A stretch of 64,000 nt of DNA from Stenotrophomonas sp. WZN-1 (GCF_002192255.1 NZ_CP021768.1:1010001-1074000); one strand, 5' to 3'; numbered from the stretch's first letter, positions 45,696 through 55,268 are shown. Translations and numbers: made by a program. The notes: generated by a model not told the origin, from the letters alone.

Positions 45696-46790
45696 TCAGG
45701 CCATGCGCGGCGACGCCTGCTGTTGTGCCTGTTGCTCGTCCTGCGCCAGCCGGCTTGCGTCGCGGGATTGCTGCTGCACGTTGGCCTGCTGATATAGCGT
45801 ATCCGCGTCGCCCTGCTGCGTATCGAGCAGGGACAGGCGCTGGCGATTGGCGGCAGGGTCCGGCGAGGTGGTATTACCGCTGCGGTGCAGGAACACGTAT
45901 CCGGGTGCCTCGGCGCTGTTTGAACTGAAGGCCACGTGCAGCGTGTCCTTTTCGCTGAAGCCGGCCTGCACCGCCGCGTGGGTCAGATGGCCGGCCAGGC
46001 GTTCATGCTCCTGTCCGGGGGGCAGTCCCTGCTGTTCGCTGGCCTGGGCGAGTGCGGTGCGCACCTTCTGGTCCAAGGCATGAAGGCTGTGCCCCGGTGC
46101 GCGCGCGTCCGCAGCCAGACGCTCGCCCAAGGGGCCATCAATGCCGTCGGTTTCGCTGAGCAGACGCTGCTTCAAGCTGCGCTCGGGCAGGGGATGAGTG
46201 GTGGTGCGGTTGAGTTCGCTGTTGGGGAAAGGGGGCTCAATGCTGTCCACGCCGTGGATGTTGCGCAGCGGACGATAACCGTCCTTGCCCTGTGACTGGA
46301 CGCCCAGGGGAATGCGGACATCGGGCAGCAATTGGCCAACAGGGCCGCCGATGCTGTTCACGTCCAGGCTCTGCTTGCGCTGGATGCCGGCATGATTCAA
46401 TGCGCCCCAGGTGAAGTCCACGCAGTTGTGGCGCACGTCGGCATAGTGCTTGCTGAAGCCGTGCGCCACTGGATCGTCGCCGAACGCCTTGAGCTTGTTG
46501 TACTGGGCTTCGGTGATTTCCACAGAGCGCGTGTAATGCGGGTTCTTGTAGGTCTTTGCATCGCTGTCCACGATGTCGCCCGGTCCGTTCATGCTGCCGT
46601 GCTCGATCGGTGCAAAGCCGTAGCTCGCCGGATCTTTTCCCGGTGCTCGCAGGACGTAGAACATGTGCCCCGGCCCGGATGTCTGCGGGGAACCATCCGG
46701 ATTGCGCAGCGGCTGCTGCGTTACCGGGTCGAGAAGCGGTGTTCCCGGCGCCGCAATGACGATATCGACGATGTAGCGTGGCTTGTCCAT
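45696..46790 (-). CDS. Probable type IV secretion antibacterial effector with XVIPCD tail
   Basis: A 364-residue protein. The C-terminal about 120 residues (HSLHALDQKVRTALAQ ... then a Gln-rich end with ANVQQQSRDASRLAQDEQQ) fit the XVIPCD recruitment domain recognised by VirD4 in Xanthomonadales T4SS. The N-terminal part has His42 (GPGHMFYVLR) and Cys123 in RHNCVDFTW, an order seen in permuted papain/LRAT-like enzymes. It may cut or acylate lipids or peptidoglycan of rival cells. AGGAGG precedes the ATG at 46790. The gene before it encodes a lipoprotein, probably the immunity protein. Confidence 0.75.
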   Translation of the reverse strand: MDKPRYIVDIVIAAPGTPLLDPVTQQPLRNPDGSPQTSGPGHMFYVLRAPGKDPASYGFAPIEHGSMNGPGDIVDSDAKTYKNPHYTRSVEITEAQYNKLKAFGDDPVAHGFSKHYADVRHNCVDFTWGALNHAGIQRKQSLDVNSIGGPVGQLLPDVRIPLGVQSQGKDGYRPLRNIHGVDSIEPPFPNSELNRTTTHPLPERSLKQRLLSETDGIDGPLGERLAADARAPGHSLHALDQKVRTALAQASEQQGLPPGQEHERLAGHLTHAAVQAGFSEKDTLHVAFSSNSAEAPGYVFLHRSGNTTSPDPAANRQRLSLLDTQQGDADTLYQQANVQQQSRDASRLAQDEQQAQQQASPRMA

Positions 46791-46830
46791 GTGCGTGTGA
46801 TCCTCCTGGAAGGTGTACGAAGGCGCTGCG

Positions 46831-47406
46831 TTACTTGGCGAGCGGACGCGATTCGTGAATCAGTATCCTGGCGCTTGCGCCACGAAGTGGTGCGATGTCT
46901 TCAACCGTGCTGATCTGTACGCGGTAGCGGCTTTGCGCCTGCAACGGCAGCAGCGCGACATGGAGTCGATAGGCCCCATCGCTGCCTCGTTGGGTCTGGG
47001 CGTAGTTCAGACCCTTACCGCGGTGCCAGTCTGGCAGTGGCTGGCCAGATTGCGACTGTGCGATCTGGTAGGCGTCGGGGCTTGCCAGCGACTGCCAAGT
47101 GCCGCCGGACCATTGCTGAAGTCCAACGCGTAAAGGAATGTGCAGGTCGCGTGGAGAAGCAGCGTCTGGCGATGAGGAAACGTGCTGCAGATCCAGCTCC
47201 ACCGCATATGTACGGTAGCTGGCAAAATTGCGCGCCGTGGTCTCGAACTCGAACTGCAGCTGCTGGCCGGGCGCGTCCACGGCGATGGGCTGTGAGAGTT
47301 CCAGCGGCTCTGGCGGTGGGGGCGGACCCTTGTCGGCGCAGGCGGCAAGCAGCGTGGTCAGGCCGAGCAGGCTGATGCGCAGCCGGTGTGTGATGCGGGT
47401 GGTCAT
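46831..47406 (-). CDS. Lipoprotein, probable immunity partner of the T4SS effector
   Basis: A 191-residue lipoprotein with signal MTTRITHRLRISLLGLTTLLAAC (lipobox LLAAC) followed by a Pro-rich stretch (KGPPPPPEP) and a β-rich mature domain. It may belong to the DUF5625 group, which I cannot verify. It ends 40 bases before the effector start on the same strand. Periplasmic lipoproteins next to XVIPCD effectors serve as immunity proteins (X-Tfi) in Xanthomonadaceae. The ATG at 47406 gives a proper signal; the longer frame to 47496 does not. Confidence 0.7.
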   Translation of the reverse strand: MTTRITHRLRISLLGLTTLLAACADKGPPPPPEPLELSQPIAVDAPGQQLQFEFETTARNFASYRTYAVELDLQHVSSSPDAASPRDLHIPLRVGLQQWSGGTWQSLASPDAYQIAQSQSGQPLPDWHRGKGLNYAQTQRGSDGAYRLHVALLPLQAQSRYRVQISTVEDIAPLRGASARILIHESRPLAK

Positions 47407-47596
47407 GCGGATCCCTCTGGCTCCTTGCCGTGGCCATCTGAACCCTAACGTTGGCGAGGCGGCGCCTGCAAGCGTCGGGACCGTGGTGCGGTGCATTCAC
47501 ATGTCGCCGCTGGAGGCGAGCCCCTGCGTCACCGTGTCGCAGGGCGTAAACCCTGAACGGGGTCCAAGGTTGGCCATGGCCCCGTAGAATGGCGGC

Positions 47597-48043
47597 GTGC
47601 GCCGTTCTGCTCTCTACCGCCGGTTCCAGGCCCTGGCTTGGCTTGCCATGCTGCTGGTGCTGCTCGCCCCGCTGGTGAGCCGCTGGCTGGCGCATGGCCA
47701 CGTTGCGGCTGCCGCACCGGTGGCAGCCATGGATCACGCGATGCACGCAGAGCATGCGCAGCACGCGATGGACGGGCACCACGACCATCACGCGATGGCG
47801 AGGCCGCACGGCGAGGCCGCAAAGAAGCCGGTCGTCGATCCACATGCCGATCATGAGATGGGCGTGGATTGCGATTACTGCCTGATCGCAGCGCGGTTGA
47901 TCACCCTGCTGGTGGCGGCAGTGCTGCTGTTGGCGCCGATGGCACCGGTGTGCCGCGCGCTGCGCGGTGCGGTGCGGGCGTTGCCGCAACGGATCAGCGG
48001 CACATTGGGAGCGCGTGGGCCGCCGGCCATGATGGCCGCCTGA
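47597..48043 (+). CDS. DUF2946-type His-rich membrane protein
   Basis: A 148-residue protein with a GTG start at 47597. It has an N-terminal hydrophobic helix, then a His/Met-rich segment (MDHAMHAEHAQHAMDGHHDHHAMARPHG) and the CDYC pair before a second membrane helix. This is the layout of DUF2946 proteins, which are often encoded next to TonB-dependent receptors. The His/Met/Cys residues suggest metal contact; copper or iron is not determined. Confidence 0.75.
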   Translation: MRRSALYRRFQALAWLAMLLVLLAPLVSRWLAHGHVAAAAPVAAMDHAMHAEHAQHAMDGHHDHHAMARPHGEAAKKPVVDPHADHEMGVDCDYCLIAARLITLLVAAVLLLAPMAPVCRALRGAVRALPQRISGTLGARGPPAMMAA

Positions 48044-48172
48044 GCCGCACGCGCGTTGCATTGAACATTTTTCCATGAGGTTGCCGGCCACGGCCGGTGC
48101 CCGCACGCGCGTGTTTGTCCCTTTCTGATTGCTGCCCTGCCATTGCAGGGTGGCCTTGCATGCCGTGAAAAA

Positions 48173-50311
48173 ATGAAAACGAACCCCAGCTCCGCGCGCC
48201 TGCGCCGGGCGACGCTGCCTGTCCTCTGCGCGTTGCTCCTGCACACCGCGCCCCTGCTTGCCGCCGATGCGGCACCCCCGACCACGCTGGATACCGTGCG
48301 CGTGGTCGATACCCGCAGCGGTGAGCTGTCGTCCACCGCCAACGCCGGTTCCGCGCTGGGCCTGAGCGTGCTGCAGGCACCGGCCAGCCTGACGGTGATT
48401 TCGCGCGAGCAACTGGAGCAGCGCGGCGACAGCAACCTCAACGATGCGATCAGCCGGGCGGGTGCGATCAGTGCGATGCCGCACCCCGGCAATGGCCTGA
48501 GTGCGCTGTCCAGCCGCGGCTTCACCGACGGTGCTTCGGTGATGCGGCTGTACGACGGGCTGCGCCAGTACGGTGGCGTGGGCATCACGTTCCCGTTCGA
48601 TACCTGGTCGATCGAGCGCGTCGAAGTGCTGCGCGGGCCGGCGTCGGTCATCCATGGCGACGGTGCGATCGGCGGCGTGATCAACATCGTGCCGAAGAAG
48701 CCCTCGCGCGGTGCCATCGAAAACGAGATCAGCGTAACCGTGGGCAGCGAGGACACCGCGCGGCTGGGCTTCGGCAGTGGTGGCGCGCTGACGCCCGAGC
48801 TGGCCTACCGGCTGGATGTGAGTGGCAACTACAGCGGTGGCTGGGTCGACCGCGGGCGCAACAGTGACGCGACATTCTCCGGTGCGTTGCTGTGGCAGCC
48901 GCGCGCGGACCTGCAGCTGACGCTCACCCATGCGCAGGGCTACCAGCAGCCGATGCGCTACTTCGGTACGCCGCTGGTCGAGGGCCGCCAGCTGGAGGCG
49001 CTGCGCCACCGCAACTACAACGTGGATGACAGCGAGATCCGCTATCGCGACCGCTGGACCCAGCTCGATGCGCTGTGGACGCCGACCGCGAATGTCGAAT
49101 GGCGCACGCGCCTCTACCAGATCGATAGCCAGCGCGATTGGCGCAATGCCGAGGCCTATGTCTACAACCGTGCCACCGGTTTGATCGATCGTTCAGGCAA
49201 TACCGAGATCACCCACAACCAGGACCAGACCGGACTGACTTCGACGCTGCGCGTGCAGGGAACCGCAGGTGGCCTGCAGAACAGCTTCGCGGTGGGCCTG
49301 GACGCCAACCGCGCGCACTTCAAGCACACCAACAACACCTATGCCGGCAGCTCGGGCCCGGTCGATCCGTTCGATCCGGTGCCGGGGCAGTTCGCCAGCG
49401 ACGCGCCGAACCTGCCGCGCTACCGCAACCGCGCCGAACAGCACGCGTTGTTCGTGGAAGACCGGCTGGCGCTGAGCGAGCGCTGGTCGGTGCTGGGTGG
49501 CCTGCGCCACGACCGCGCGCGCATTGATCGCACCGATCTGATCAGCGGCCAGAATGCGTTCTCGAAGACCTACAGCAGCACCGGCTGGCGTGCAGGCACG
49601 GTATTCGCGCTGCAGCCGACGCTGAGCCTGTATGCGCAGTACTCGCAGGCGGCGGACCCGGTCAGTGGCCTGTTGATGATCAGCCCGGCCAACGGTGCCT
49701 TCGACCTGGCCAAGGGCCGGCAGATAGAAGTGGGTATGAAGCAGGCCTTCGATGGTGGCGAGTGGACGCTGGCGGCGTATCGCATCCGCAAGACCGGGCT
49801 GCTCAGCCGCGACCCGCTGGTGCCGGATCGCCGCGTGCAGGTGGGCGCGCAGACCTCGCGCGGTATCGAGGCGTCGCTGAACTGGAACGTCGCGCCACAC
49901 TGGACGCTGGATGCCAACGCCACGGTGCTGAAGGCCGAGTTCGAGGACTTCCTGGAGACGGCTGGTTCGCCGCCGATGCTGGTCTCGCGTGATGGCAACG
50001 TGCCGCCGAACGTGGCCGAACGCCTGGCCAATGTGTGGTTGAGCTGGCAGTTCGCGCCCGACTGGAGTGCGGCGGGTGGCGTGCGCTACGTCGGCAAGCG
50101 CTACGCCGACAATGCCAACACGCTGGAGTTGCCCAGCTACAGCACCACTGATCTGGCGCTGACCTGGCAGGCGGCACCGCGCACGCGATTGTCCGCGCGC
50201 CTGTTCAACGTGTTCGACAAGGCGTACTACGCCACCGCGTACTACACCAGCACGCAGTGGCTGCTGGGCGCGGATCGTCGTGTCGAGTTCACTGTCGACC
50301 ATCGCTTCTGA
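48173..50311 (+). CDS. TonB-dependent siderophore receptor
   Basis: A 712-residue outer-membrane receptor with signal peptide (about 1-32). A TonB-box-like stretch lies near DTVRVVD, followed by the plug domain (LTVISREQLEQRGDSNLNDAISRAG ... VEVLRGPASVIHGDGAIGGVINIVPKKP) and a 22-strand barrel ending in RRVEFTVDHRF with a terminal Phe. It imports ferric siderophore or a similar chelate. The adjoining DUF2946 and PepSY genes form a common uptake set. No STAS signalling extension is seen. Confidence 0.92.
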   Translation: MKTNPSSARLRRATLPVLCALLLHTAPLLAADAAPPTTLDTVRVVDTRSGELSSTANAGSALGLSVLQAPASLTVISREQLEQRGDSNLNDAISRAGAISAMPHPGNGLSALSSRGFTDGASVMRLYDGLRQYGGVGITFPFDTWSIERVEVLRGPASVIHGDGAIGGVINIVPKKPSRGAIENEISVTVGSEDTARLGFGSGGALTPELAYRLDVSGNYSGGWVDRGRNSDATFSGALLWQPRADLQLTLTHAQGYQQPMRYFGTPLVEGRQLEALRHRNYNVDDSEIRYRDRWTQLDALWTPTANVEWRTRLYQIDSQRDWRNAEAYVYNRATGLIDRSGNTEITHNQDQTGLTSTLRVQGTAGGLQNSFAVGLDANRAHFKHTNNTYAGSSGPVDPFDPVPGQFASDAPNLPRYRNRAEQHALFVEDRLALSERWSVLGGLRHDRARIDRTDLISGQNAFSKTYSSTGWRAGTVFALQPTLSLYAQYSQAADPVSGLLMISPANGAFDLAKGRQIEVGMKQAFDGGEWTLAAYRIRKTGLLSRDPLVPDRRVQVGAQTSRGIEASLNWNVAPHWTLDANATVLKAEFEDFLETAGSPPMLVSRDGNVPPNVAERLANVWLSWQFAPDWSAAGGVRYVGKRYADNANTLELPSYSTTDLALTWQAAPRTRLSARLFNVFDKAYYATAYYTSTQWLLGADRRVEFTVDHRF

Positions 50312-50322
50312 GGACGCGCACC

Positions 50323-51828
50323 ATGTCGCTGCGATCCACTGCCAAGCGCTGGACCTACCTGGTGCACCGCTGGCTCGGCATCGGCGGATGCCTGTTGATG
50401 CTGCTGTGGTTTGTCAGCGGCATGGTGATGTTGTTCATCGGCTACCCGAAGCTGACGCCGGGCGAGCGGCTGGCGGCGTTGCCGGTACTGGGGGATGCCC
50501 GCGGCTGGCAGGGGCTGTCGGTGCTGCCGGCGGCGGTGCAGGCCGAGCCGGAAAGCGTGGCGCTGACCACGCTGCGTGGCGAGCCTGCGTATGTGGTGCG
50601 CAATGGCAGCAACGTGGGCGCCTGGTCTTCCGTGACCGGCAAGGCGCTGCTGCCGGTGTCGGCACAGCGTGCCGAAGCATCCGCTGCACAGTTCGCCGGC
50701 GGCCAGGCGTTCGTGGGTGCGACGCGCGTGGACGAGGACCGCTGGACGCACTCGCGCGCACTGGATGCGCATCGGCCGCTGTATCGCGTCGAGGTGGGCG
50801 GTGCACAGCCGGGCGACCTGTATGTGTCCTCGCGTACCGGTGAAGTAGTGCTGGACGCCCCGCATGTGCAGCAGCGCTGGAACTATGTGGGCGCCTGGCT
50901 GCACTGGCTGTATTTCCTGCGCATGCAGTCGGTGGATCCGGTGTGGACGTGGGTGGTGATCGTGCTTTCCGCGTTATGCACGGTGGCCGCGGTCAGCGGC
51001 ATCGTGGTTGGCGTGTGGCGCTGGCGCTTCCGTGGGCGCTACCGCTCCGGCGCGAAGACGCCCTATGTCGAACCATGGATGCGCTGGCATCATCTGATCG
51101 GGCTGGTGGCTGCGGCTTTCGTGTTCACTTGGATCTTCAGCGGGCTGATGTCGATGAATCCGCTGGGGGTCTTCAGCAGCACGCGCGAGGCGATCGATGT
51201 TGAACGCTATCGTGGCAGCGCGGTGACGGTGGATGGCGCGCTGGGTGAGCCGGCGAATCTTCTGGCGGTGGCCGATGCCGAGCGCTTCCAACCGGTCGAG
51301 ATCCAGTGGCGCCGCATCGGCGGCGAACTGTTTGCCGTGCTGCTGGACGGGCAGGGCGATACCCGCATCGTGTCCGAGGCTAACGGGCGGCTGCAGGTCG
51401 CGCGGCGTCTGCCGGCAGCATGGCTGCAGCAGAAGGCCAAGGCGATGTCCGCTGCGCCCATGCAGCAGTTCACGATCCTTCAGGCAGCGGATGCGTACTT
51501 CTATCCGCGCGCGCCGGAGGCGATGAACGGTGCGGCGGTACGGCGCTTCCCGGTGGCGGTGGCCCGGTTCGGCGATGCCGAGGCCACGCGCGTTTACATC
51601 GACCTGGCGACGGGCGATCCATTGCTGACGATGGGGCAGTGTGAGCGGGTCGGACGCTGGCTGTTCTACTTCCTGCACAGCTGGGACCTGCCCGCCATGC
51701 TGCGCCAGCAGAACACGCGGCTGGGCGTGCTGCTGGTGCTGAGCGTGGCGGGCACGGCGCTGTGCGCCACCGCTACGGTGATCGGCTATCGGCGTCTGCG
51801 GATGAAAGTGCGGCGTCGGCGGCCTTAG
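50323..51828 (+). CDS. PepSY-associated membrane protein (siderophore-iron reductase type)
   Basis: A 501-residue inner-membrane protein. It begins with a helix containing LVHRWLGIGGCLLMLLWFVSGMVMLF, the PepSY_TM signature with His16, has further helices near residues 210, 265 and 470, and PepSY-like periplasmic domains. Such proteins accompany TonB receptors and may reduce ferric siderophores in the periplasm. The ATG at 50323 lies 11 bases after the receptor stop. Confidence 0.85.
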   Translation: MSLRSTAKRWTYLVHRWLGIGGCLLMLLWFVSGMVMLFIGYPKLTPGERLAALPVLGDARGWQGLSVLPAAVQAEPESVALTTLRGEPAYVVRNGSNVGAWSSVTGKALLPVSAQRAEASAAQFAGGQAFVGATRVDEDRWTHSRALDAHRPLYRVEVGGAQPGDLYVSSRTGEVVLDAPHVQQRWNYVGAWLHWLYFLRMQSVDPVWTWVVIVLSALCTVAAVSGIVVGVWRWRFRGRYRSGAKTPYVEPWMRWHHLIGLVAAAFVFTWIFSGLMSMNPLGVFSSTREAIDVERYRGSAVTVDGALGEPANLLAVADAERFQPVEIQWRRIGGELFAVLLDGQGDTRIVSEANGRLQVARRLPAAWLQQKAKAMSAAPMQQFTILQAADAYFYPRAPEAMNGAAVRRFPVAVARFGDAEATRVYIDLATGDPLLTMGQCERVGRWLFYFLHSWDLPAMLRQQNTRLGVLLVLSVAGTALCATATVIGYRRLRMKVRRRRP

Positions 51829-51989
51829 CACGCTGACGCTGGCCTGGCGCGTATGAGACCATCGGGCGTTCCTGGCCATGAAGGCTGCGGCCCGATGTCG
51901 ACGGCCAGGGAAGTGCAGGGGCTCAACGCTTGCAAGAGGTGCAACGGAGTCCCTGGATAGGATTTCCACACAGCGTAAATGGAGCAAGG

Positions 51990-53270
51990 ATGAATTACGT
52001 TTCGATGGGTGTTCTTGCAATTGGAATTGCAGCGGCGTCTTCAAGCGTTCAGGCCAAATCATTGCCGCGTCTGTACAGCTTTCCAACCACAACGACCGCG
52101 TCTGTTTCCAATGCGCTGCCGGCACCGGGGCAGGTGATCCAGCTGTCTGCGCAGGTCGATGGCCAAGCGCTCGGGCTGTATCACATTCCGGGTAATGAGC
52201 AGATCGGCGGCTTCGTCGAATTCAAGGTCAACGGCCAGCCGGTGGGCAAGGTGCAGGTCAGTACCGGCAACACGCCGATGCTCGGTCTGGTGTCCGACCT
52301 GGACAAGGACTGCTGGGGCGCGGTCCGCGATGTGCAGTTCTGTACGCACAAATACGCCTACGGTCGGCCGGCGCGGGTCGCAGTCAATTACGCCGTTCCT
52401 GCGGGCTTCACCACGGCCTCGATCACCGCCACCTTCAGCGGCGATGGCCAGTTCTCGCAGGGCTCGGTGTCGGCGCCGGTCAACCTGCGCAATATTCCCA
52501 CCTTTGGTGAGATTCGCGGCGCAGGCAACAAGTGCCTCGATGCCGAGGGCGCCAACACGGGTCCGGGTACTGCCATCCAGGTGTGGGACTGCACGCCGGG
52601 TACCCCGCAGCAGCTGTGGACGGTGAAGCCCAACACGTCGACCATCACCGGCGTGCCCAGCAACCGCGTGCTCGACATCGTGGGTTACGGCACCGGCAAT
52701 GGAAGCCGGATCCAGCTGTATGACGCGCACGGTGATTGGAATCAGTCGTGGAAGTTCTCCAACACGTCCATCGTGGGTGTGGCCAACAAGGTGCTCGATG
52801 CAACGGGCGCCTCAAGTGCCAACGGCACCAAGATCCAGCTGTACAGCAATGCGCAGACCAGCAACCAGAAGTGGGAATTCAACCCGGCCAATGGTTCGAT
52901 TGTCGGCGTCGGCGGCAAGTGCCTGGATGTGGAAGGCGCGAATACGGTTGATGGTACGCGCGTACAGCTGTGGGATTGCACGGGCGTGCCGCAGCAGCGC
53001 TTCGAGCTGGGTGCCGATGGTTCGATCCGCGGACTGGGCGGGAAGTGCCTGGAAGCGGCTGATGGTGCCAGCCACGACGGCAATCCGATCCGCATGTGGT
53101 CGTGCAATGGTGGTGCACACCAGTCCTGGCGCCTGGTGGGTGAGATCCGCAACCCGCAGACCAACATGTGCCTGGATGATCCGGGCCTGGGCAACACCAA
53201 CGGTTCCAAGGTGCACATGTGGATGTGCCATGGCGGCGACAACCAGCGTTGGGAGTTCTCCTCCTACTGA
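51990..53270 (+). CDS. Secreted protein with tandem ricin B-type (β-trefoil) lectin domains
   Basis: A 426-residue protein. A signal peptide (about 1-22) precedes an N-terminal β-sandwich domain of about 150 residues, which is followed by two β-trefoil domains. The repeats show GKCLDAEGANT, IQVWDCTPGTPQQLW, GGKCLDVEGANT and VQLWDCTGVPQQRF, the QxW carbohydrate-binding pattern repeated about six times. It probably binds sugars on host or prey surfaces; no catalytic domain is visible. GGAGCAAGG lies just before the ATG at 51990. Confidence 0.85.
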   Translation: MNYVSMGVLAIGIAAASSSVQAKSLPRLYSFPTTTTASVSNALPAPGQVIQLSAQVDGQALGLYHIPGNEQIGGFVEFKVNGQPVGKVQVSTGNTPMLGLVSDLDKDCWGAVRDVQFCTHKYAYGRPARVAVNYAVPAGFTTASITATFSGDGQFSQGSVSAPVNLRNIPTFGEIRGAGNKCLDAEGANTGPGTAIQVWDCTPGTPQQLWTVKPNTSTITGVPSNRVLDIVGYGTGNGSRIQLYDAHGDWNQSWKFSNTSIVGVANKVLDATGASSANGTKIQLYSNAQTSNQKWEFNPANGSIVGVGGKCLDVEGANTVDGTRVQLWDCTGVPQQRFELGADGSIRGLGGKCLEAADGASHDGNPIRMWSCNGGAHQSWRLVGEIRNPQTNMCLDDPGLGNTNGSKVHMWMCHGGDNQRWEFSSY

Positions 53271-53336
53271 GGAGGGTTGGACCCGATGCAATGTCGTGGA
53301 ACCGCGCGCCTTCGGGCTCGCGGTTTCCTGTGGGTG

Positions 53337-54470
53337 TCAGACCCGCAGCCAGCGCGTGGACACTGCCACCAGCAACAAGGCCGTGGACACCCCGATGAAC
53401 GCAGCGATCAGGCCGAAGTGGTTGGCAGCGAAACCGATCAGCGCCGGTCCGGCAAGGATGCCGGCGAAGCCCAGCGTGGAAACGGCAGTGATGGCCAGTG
53501 CGCCGGGCATGCGCGTCTGGTGGCCGGCCAGCGAGAACAGCGCGGGCGCGATGTTGGCGCAGCCGAGGCCAACCAGCACATAGCCGAGCAGTGACGCCTG
53601 CCACGGCGTGACCAGGGTCAGTACCAGTACGCCCGCGGCGGCGAGCAGCGCGCCGAACACGATCGCGCGCTCACGGCCTACGCGTGCCACCAGTGCGTCG
53701 CCGAACAGGCGCGCGACGGTCATGGTCAGGGTGAAGGTCACATAGCCGATACCGGCGAGGCTGGCATCGACGCGACGCACATCGCTGAGGAAGACCGCAC
53801 TCCAGTCCAGCATCGCGCCTTCACCGAGGAAGGCGACGAAGGCGAGTACGCCGATGAACAGCACGATGCCGTGCGGCAGGGCCAGCATCGGTGTGTCGTG
53901 TGGCATGCGTTCGCTGTGCCAGTGCGCTGCCGACAACAGCATCACCAGCAGCATGGCGCCAACGCCGATCATCACCGATGCCAAGGGGGGCAGCTGTGCG
54001 GACAGCAGCACGGTCATGGTGGCCGCGCCGAGGAAACCACCGATGCTGAAGAAGGCATGGAAGCCGGACATCATCACCCGCCGTGCTTCGCGCTCGACGA
54101 TGACGGCCTGCACGTTCATCGTGCAGTCCATTGCGCCTACGGCGGCGCCGAACACGAACAGCACCAGGCCCAGTGACCAGGCCGAACCAGCCAGCGCCAG
54201 GCCGGGCACGGTCAGGCAGATCAGCAGGCTGCTGGCGACCATCACCCGGCGGCAACCGAGGCGCGCGGCCAGCACGCCGGACAAGGGCATCGCCAGCAGC
54301 GAGCCGGCACCAAGGCAGAGCAGCACCAGGCCCAGCGTGGCGTCGTTGATGCCGGTGCGCGCCTTGGCGAACGGCACCAGGGTGGCCCACAGCGCGGTGG
54401 CGAAGCCGGGAATGAAGAACGCAGCGCGGGTCGCGTGCTGTTCGGCACGCGCGCGGTTGGCAGGGGGCAT
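53337..54470 (-). CDS. smtcrA: MFS transporter (SmtcrA)
   Basis: A 377-residue transporter with twelve hydrophobic helices in two halves and the loop motif GVLAARLGCRRVM between helices 2 and 3. It lies 11 bases after the DeoR-type gene in the same direction. In S. maltophilia the gene next to smqnrR has been reported as SmtcrA, repressed by SmqnrR together with Smqnr. The substrate cannot be read from the sequence; fluoroquinolone or other drug export is possible. Confidence 0.85.
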   Translation of the reverse strand: MPPANRARAEQHATRAAFFIPGFATALWATLVPFAKARTGINDATLGLVLLCLGAGSLLAMPLSGVLAARLGCRRVMVASSLLICLTVPGLALAGSAWSLGLVLFVFGAAVGAMDCTMNVQAVIVEREARRVMMSGFHAFFSIGGFLGAATMTVLLSAQLPPLASVMIGVGAMLLVMLLSAAHWHSERMPHDTPMLALPHGIVLFIGVLAFVAFLGEGAMLDWSAVFLSDVRRVDASLAGIGYVTFTLTMTVARLFGDALVARVGRERAIVFGALLAAAGVLVLTLVTPWQASLLGYVLVGLGCANIAPALFSLAGHQTRMPGALAITAVSTLGFAGILAGPALIGFAANHFGLIAAFIGVSTALLLVAVSTRWLRV

Positions 54471-54481
54471 GAGCGGTACGG

Positions 54482-55258
54482 TCAGGGCGGAGTGGGGTGT
54501 ACCGCGATGCCGGCGGCGCGGAAGCGTGCCGCCAATGCGGGTGGTGCGGTGGTGGTCAGCACCAGGTCGTCGATCTCGTCGAGGCTGGCGATCTGCCAGT
54601 TGCCGCGCGCACCGAGCTTTTCAGTGGTGGCGGCGACGATGACGCGGCTGCTGCAGGCCACCATCGCGCGCTTCAGCGTGGCTTCTTCCGCATCCATCGC
54701 CCACACGCCGGTGTCGCCGTCCACCGCGCAGGGACCGGGCAGGTACACGTCGGCGCGCAGGCGCTGCACCTGGGCCAACGCTTCGGCACCGACCGCACCG
54801 CCACCGTTGGCGAGGCGACCGCCGATCAGCTGCACCGAGGTGCCTTCAAGCATGCTGGCGGCGGTGGCGATCTGCGGGGCATTGGTGATCACCGTCAGCC
54901 CGAGAGCGGCCGGCAACTGCTGGGCGATCGCCAGATTGGTCGAGCCGGCATCGAGCAGTACCACCTGGCCCGGTTGCAGCAGCGCGCAGACGCGGGCGGC
55001 CAGCTCGGCCTTGTCGCCGCGGTCGCGGGTCAGGCGCTCGCGCAGCGGCCGTTCCTTGGGCGGCGGCAGCACGGCGCCGCCGTAGACGCGCTGGCACAGG
55101 CCTTGGGCGGCCAGCTCGCGCAGATCGCGGCGGATCGAATCTTCGGAGACGGCATAGCGGCGCGCCAGCTCGGCGGCGACCACGCGGCCCTGCTGGCGCA
55201 GTTCGTCGAGGATCTGCTGGGGGCGCTGGGCGGGGAGGGGGATGGGATCGGAGCTCAT
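54482..55258 (-). CDS. smqnrR: DeoR-type repressor of the Smqnr locus (SmqnrR)
   Basis: A 258-residue regulator. The N-terminal winged helix reads RPQQILDELRQQGRVVAAELARRYAVSEDSIRRDLRELAAQG, the DeoR signature, and the C-terminal sugar-phosphate sensor-like domain includes LLDAGSTNLAIAQQLP. It is divergent from the qnr gene and followed by an MFS gene; SmqnrR is a known repressor of both in S. maltophilia. The ATG at 55258 is preferred to 55273, which adds five residues that overlap the operator side. Confidence 0.9.
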   Translation of the reverse strand: MSSDPIPLPAQRPQQILDELRQQGRVVAAELARRYAVSEDSIRRDLRELAAQGLCQRVYGGAVLPPPKERPLRERLTRDRGDKAELAARVCALLQPGQVVLLDAGSTNLAIAQQLPAALGLTVITNAPQIATAASMLEGTSVQLIGGRLANGGGAVGAEALAQVQRLRADVYLPGPCAVDGDTGVWAMDAEEATLKRAMVACSSRVIVAATTEKLGARGNWQIASLDEIDDLVLTTTAPPALAARFRAAGIAVHPTPP

Positions 55259-55268
55259 GTCGCAAGTC

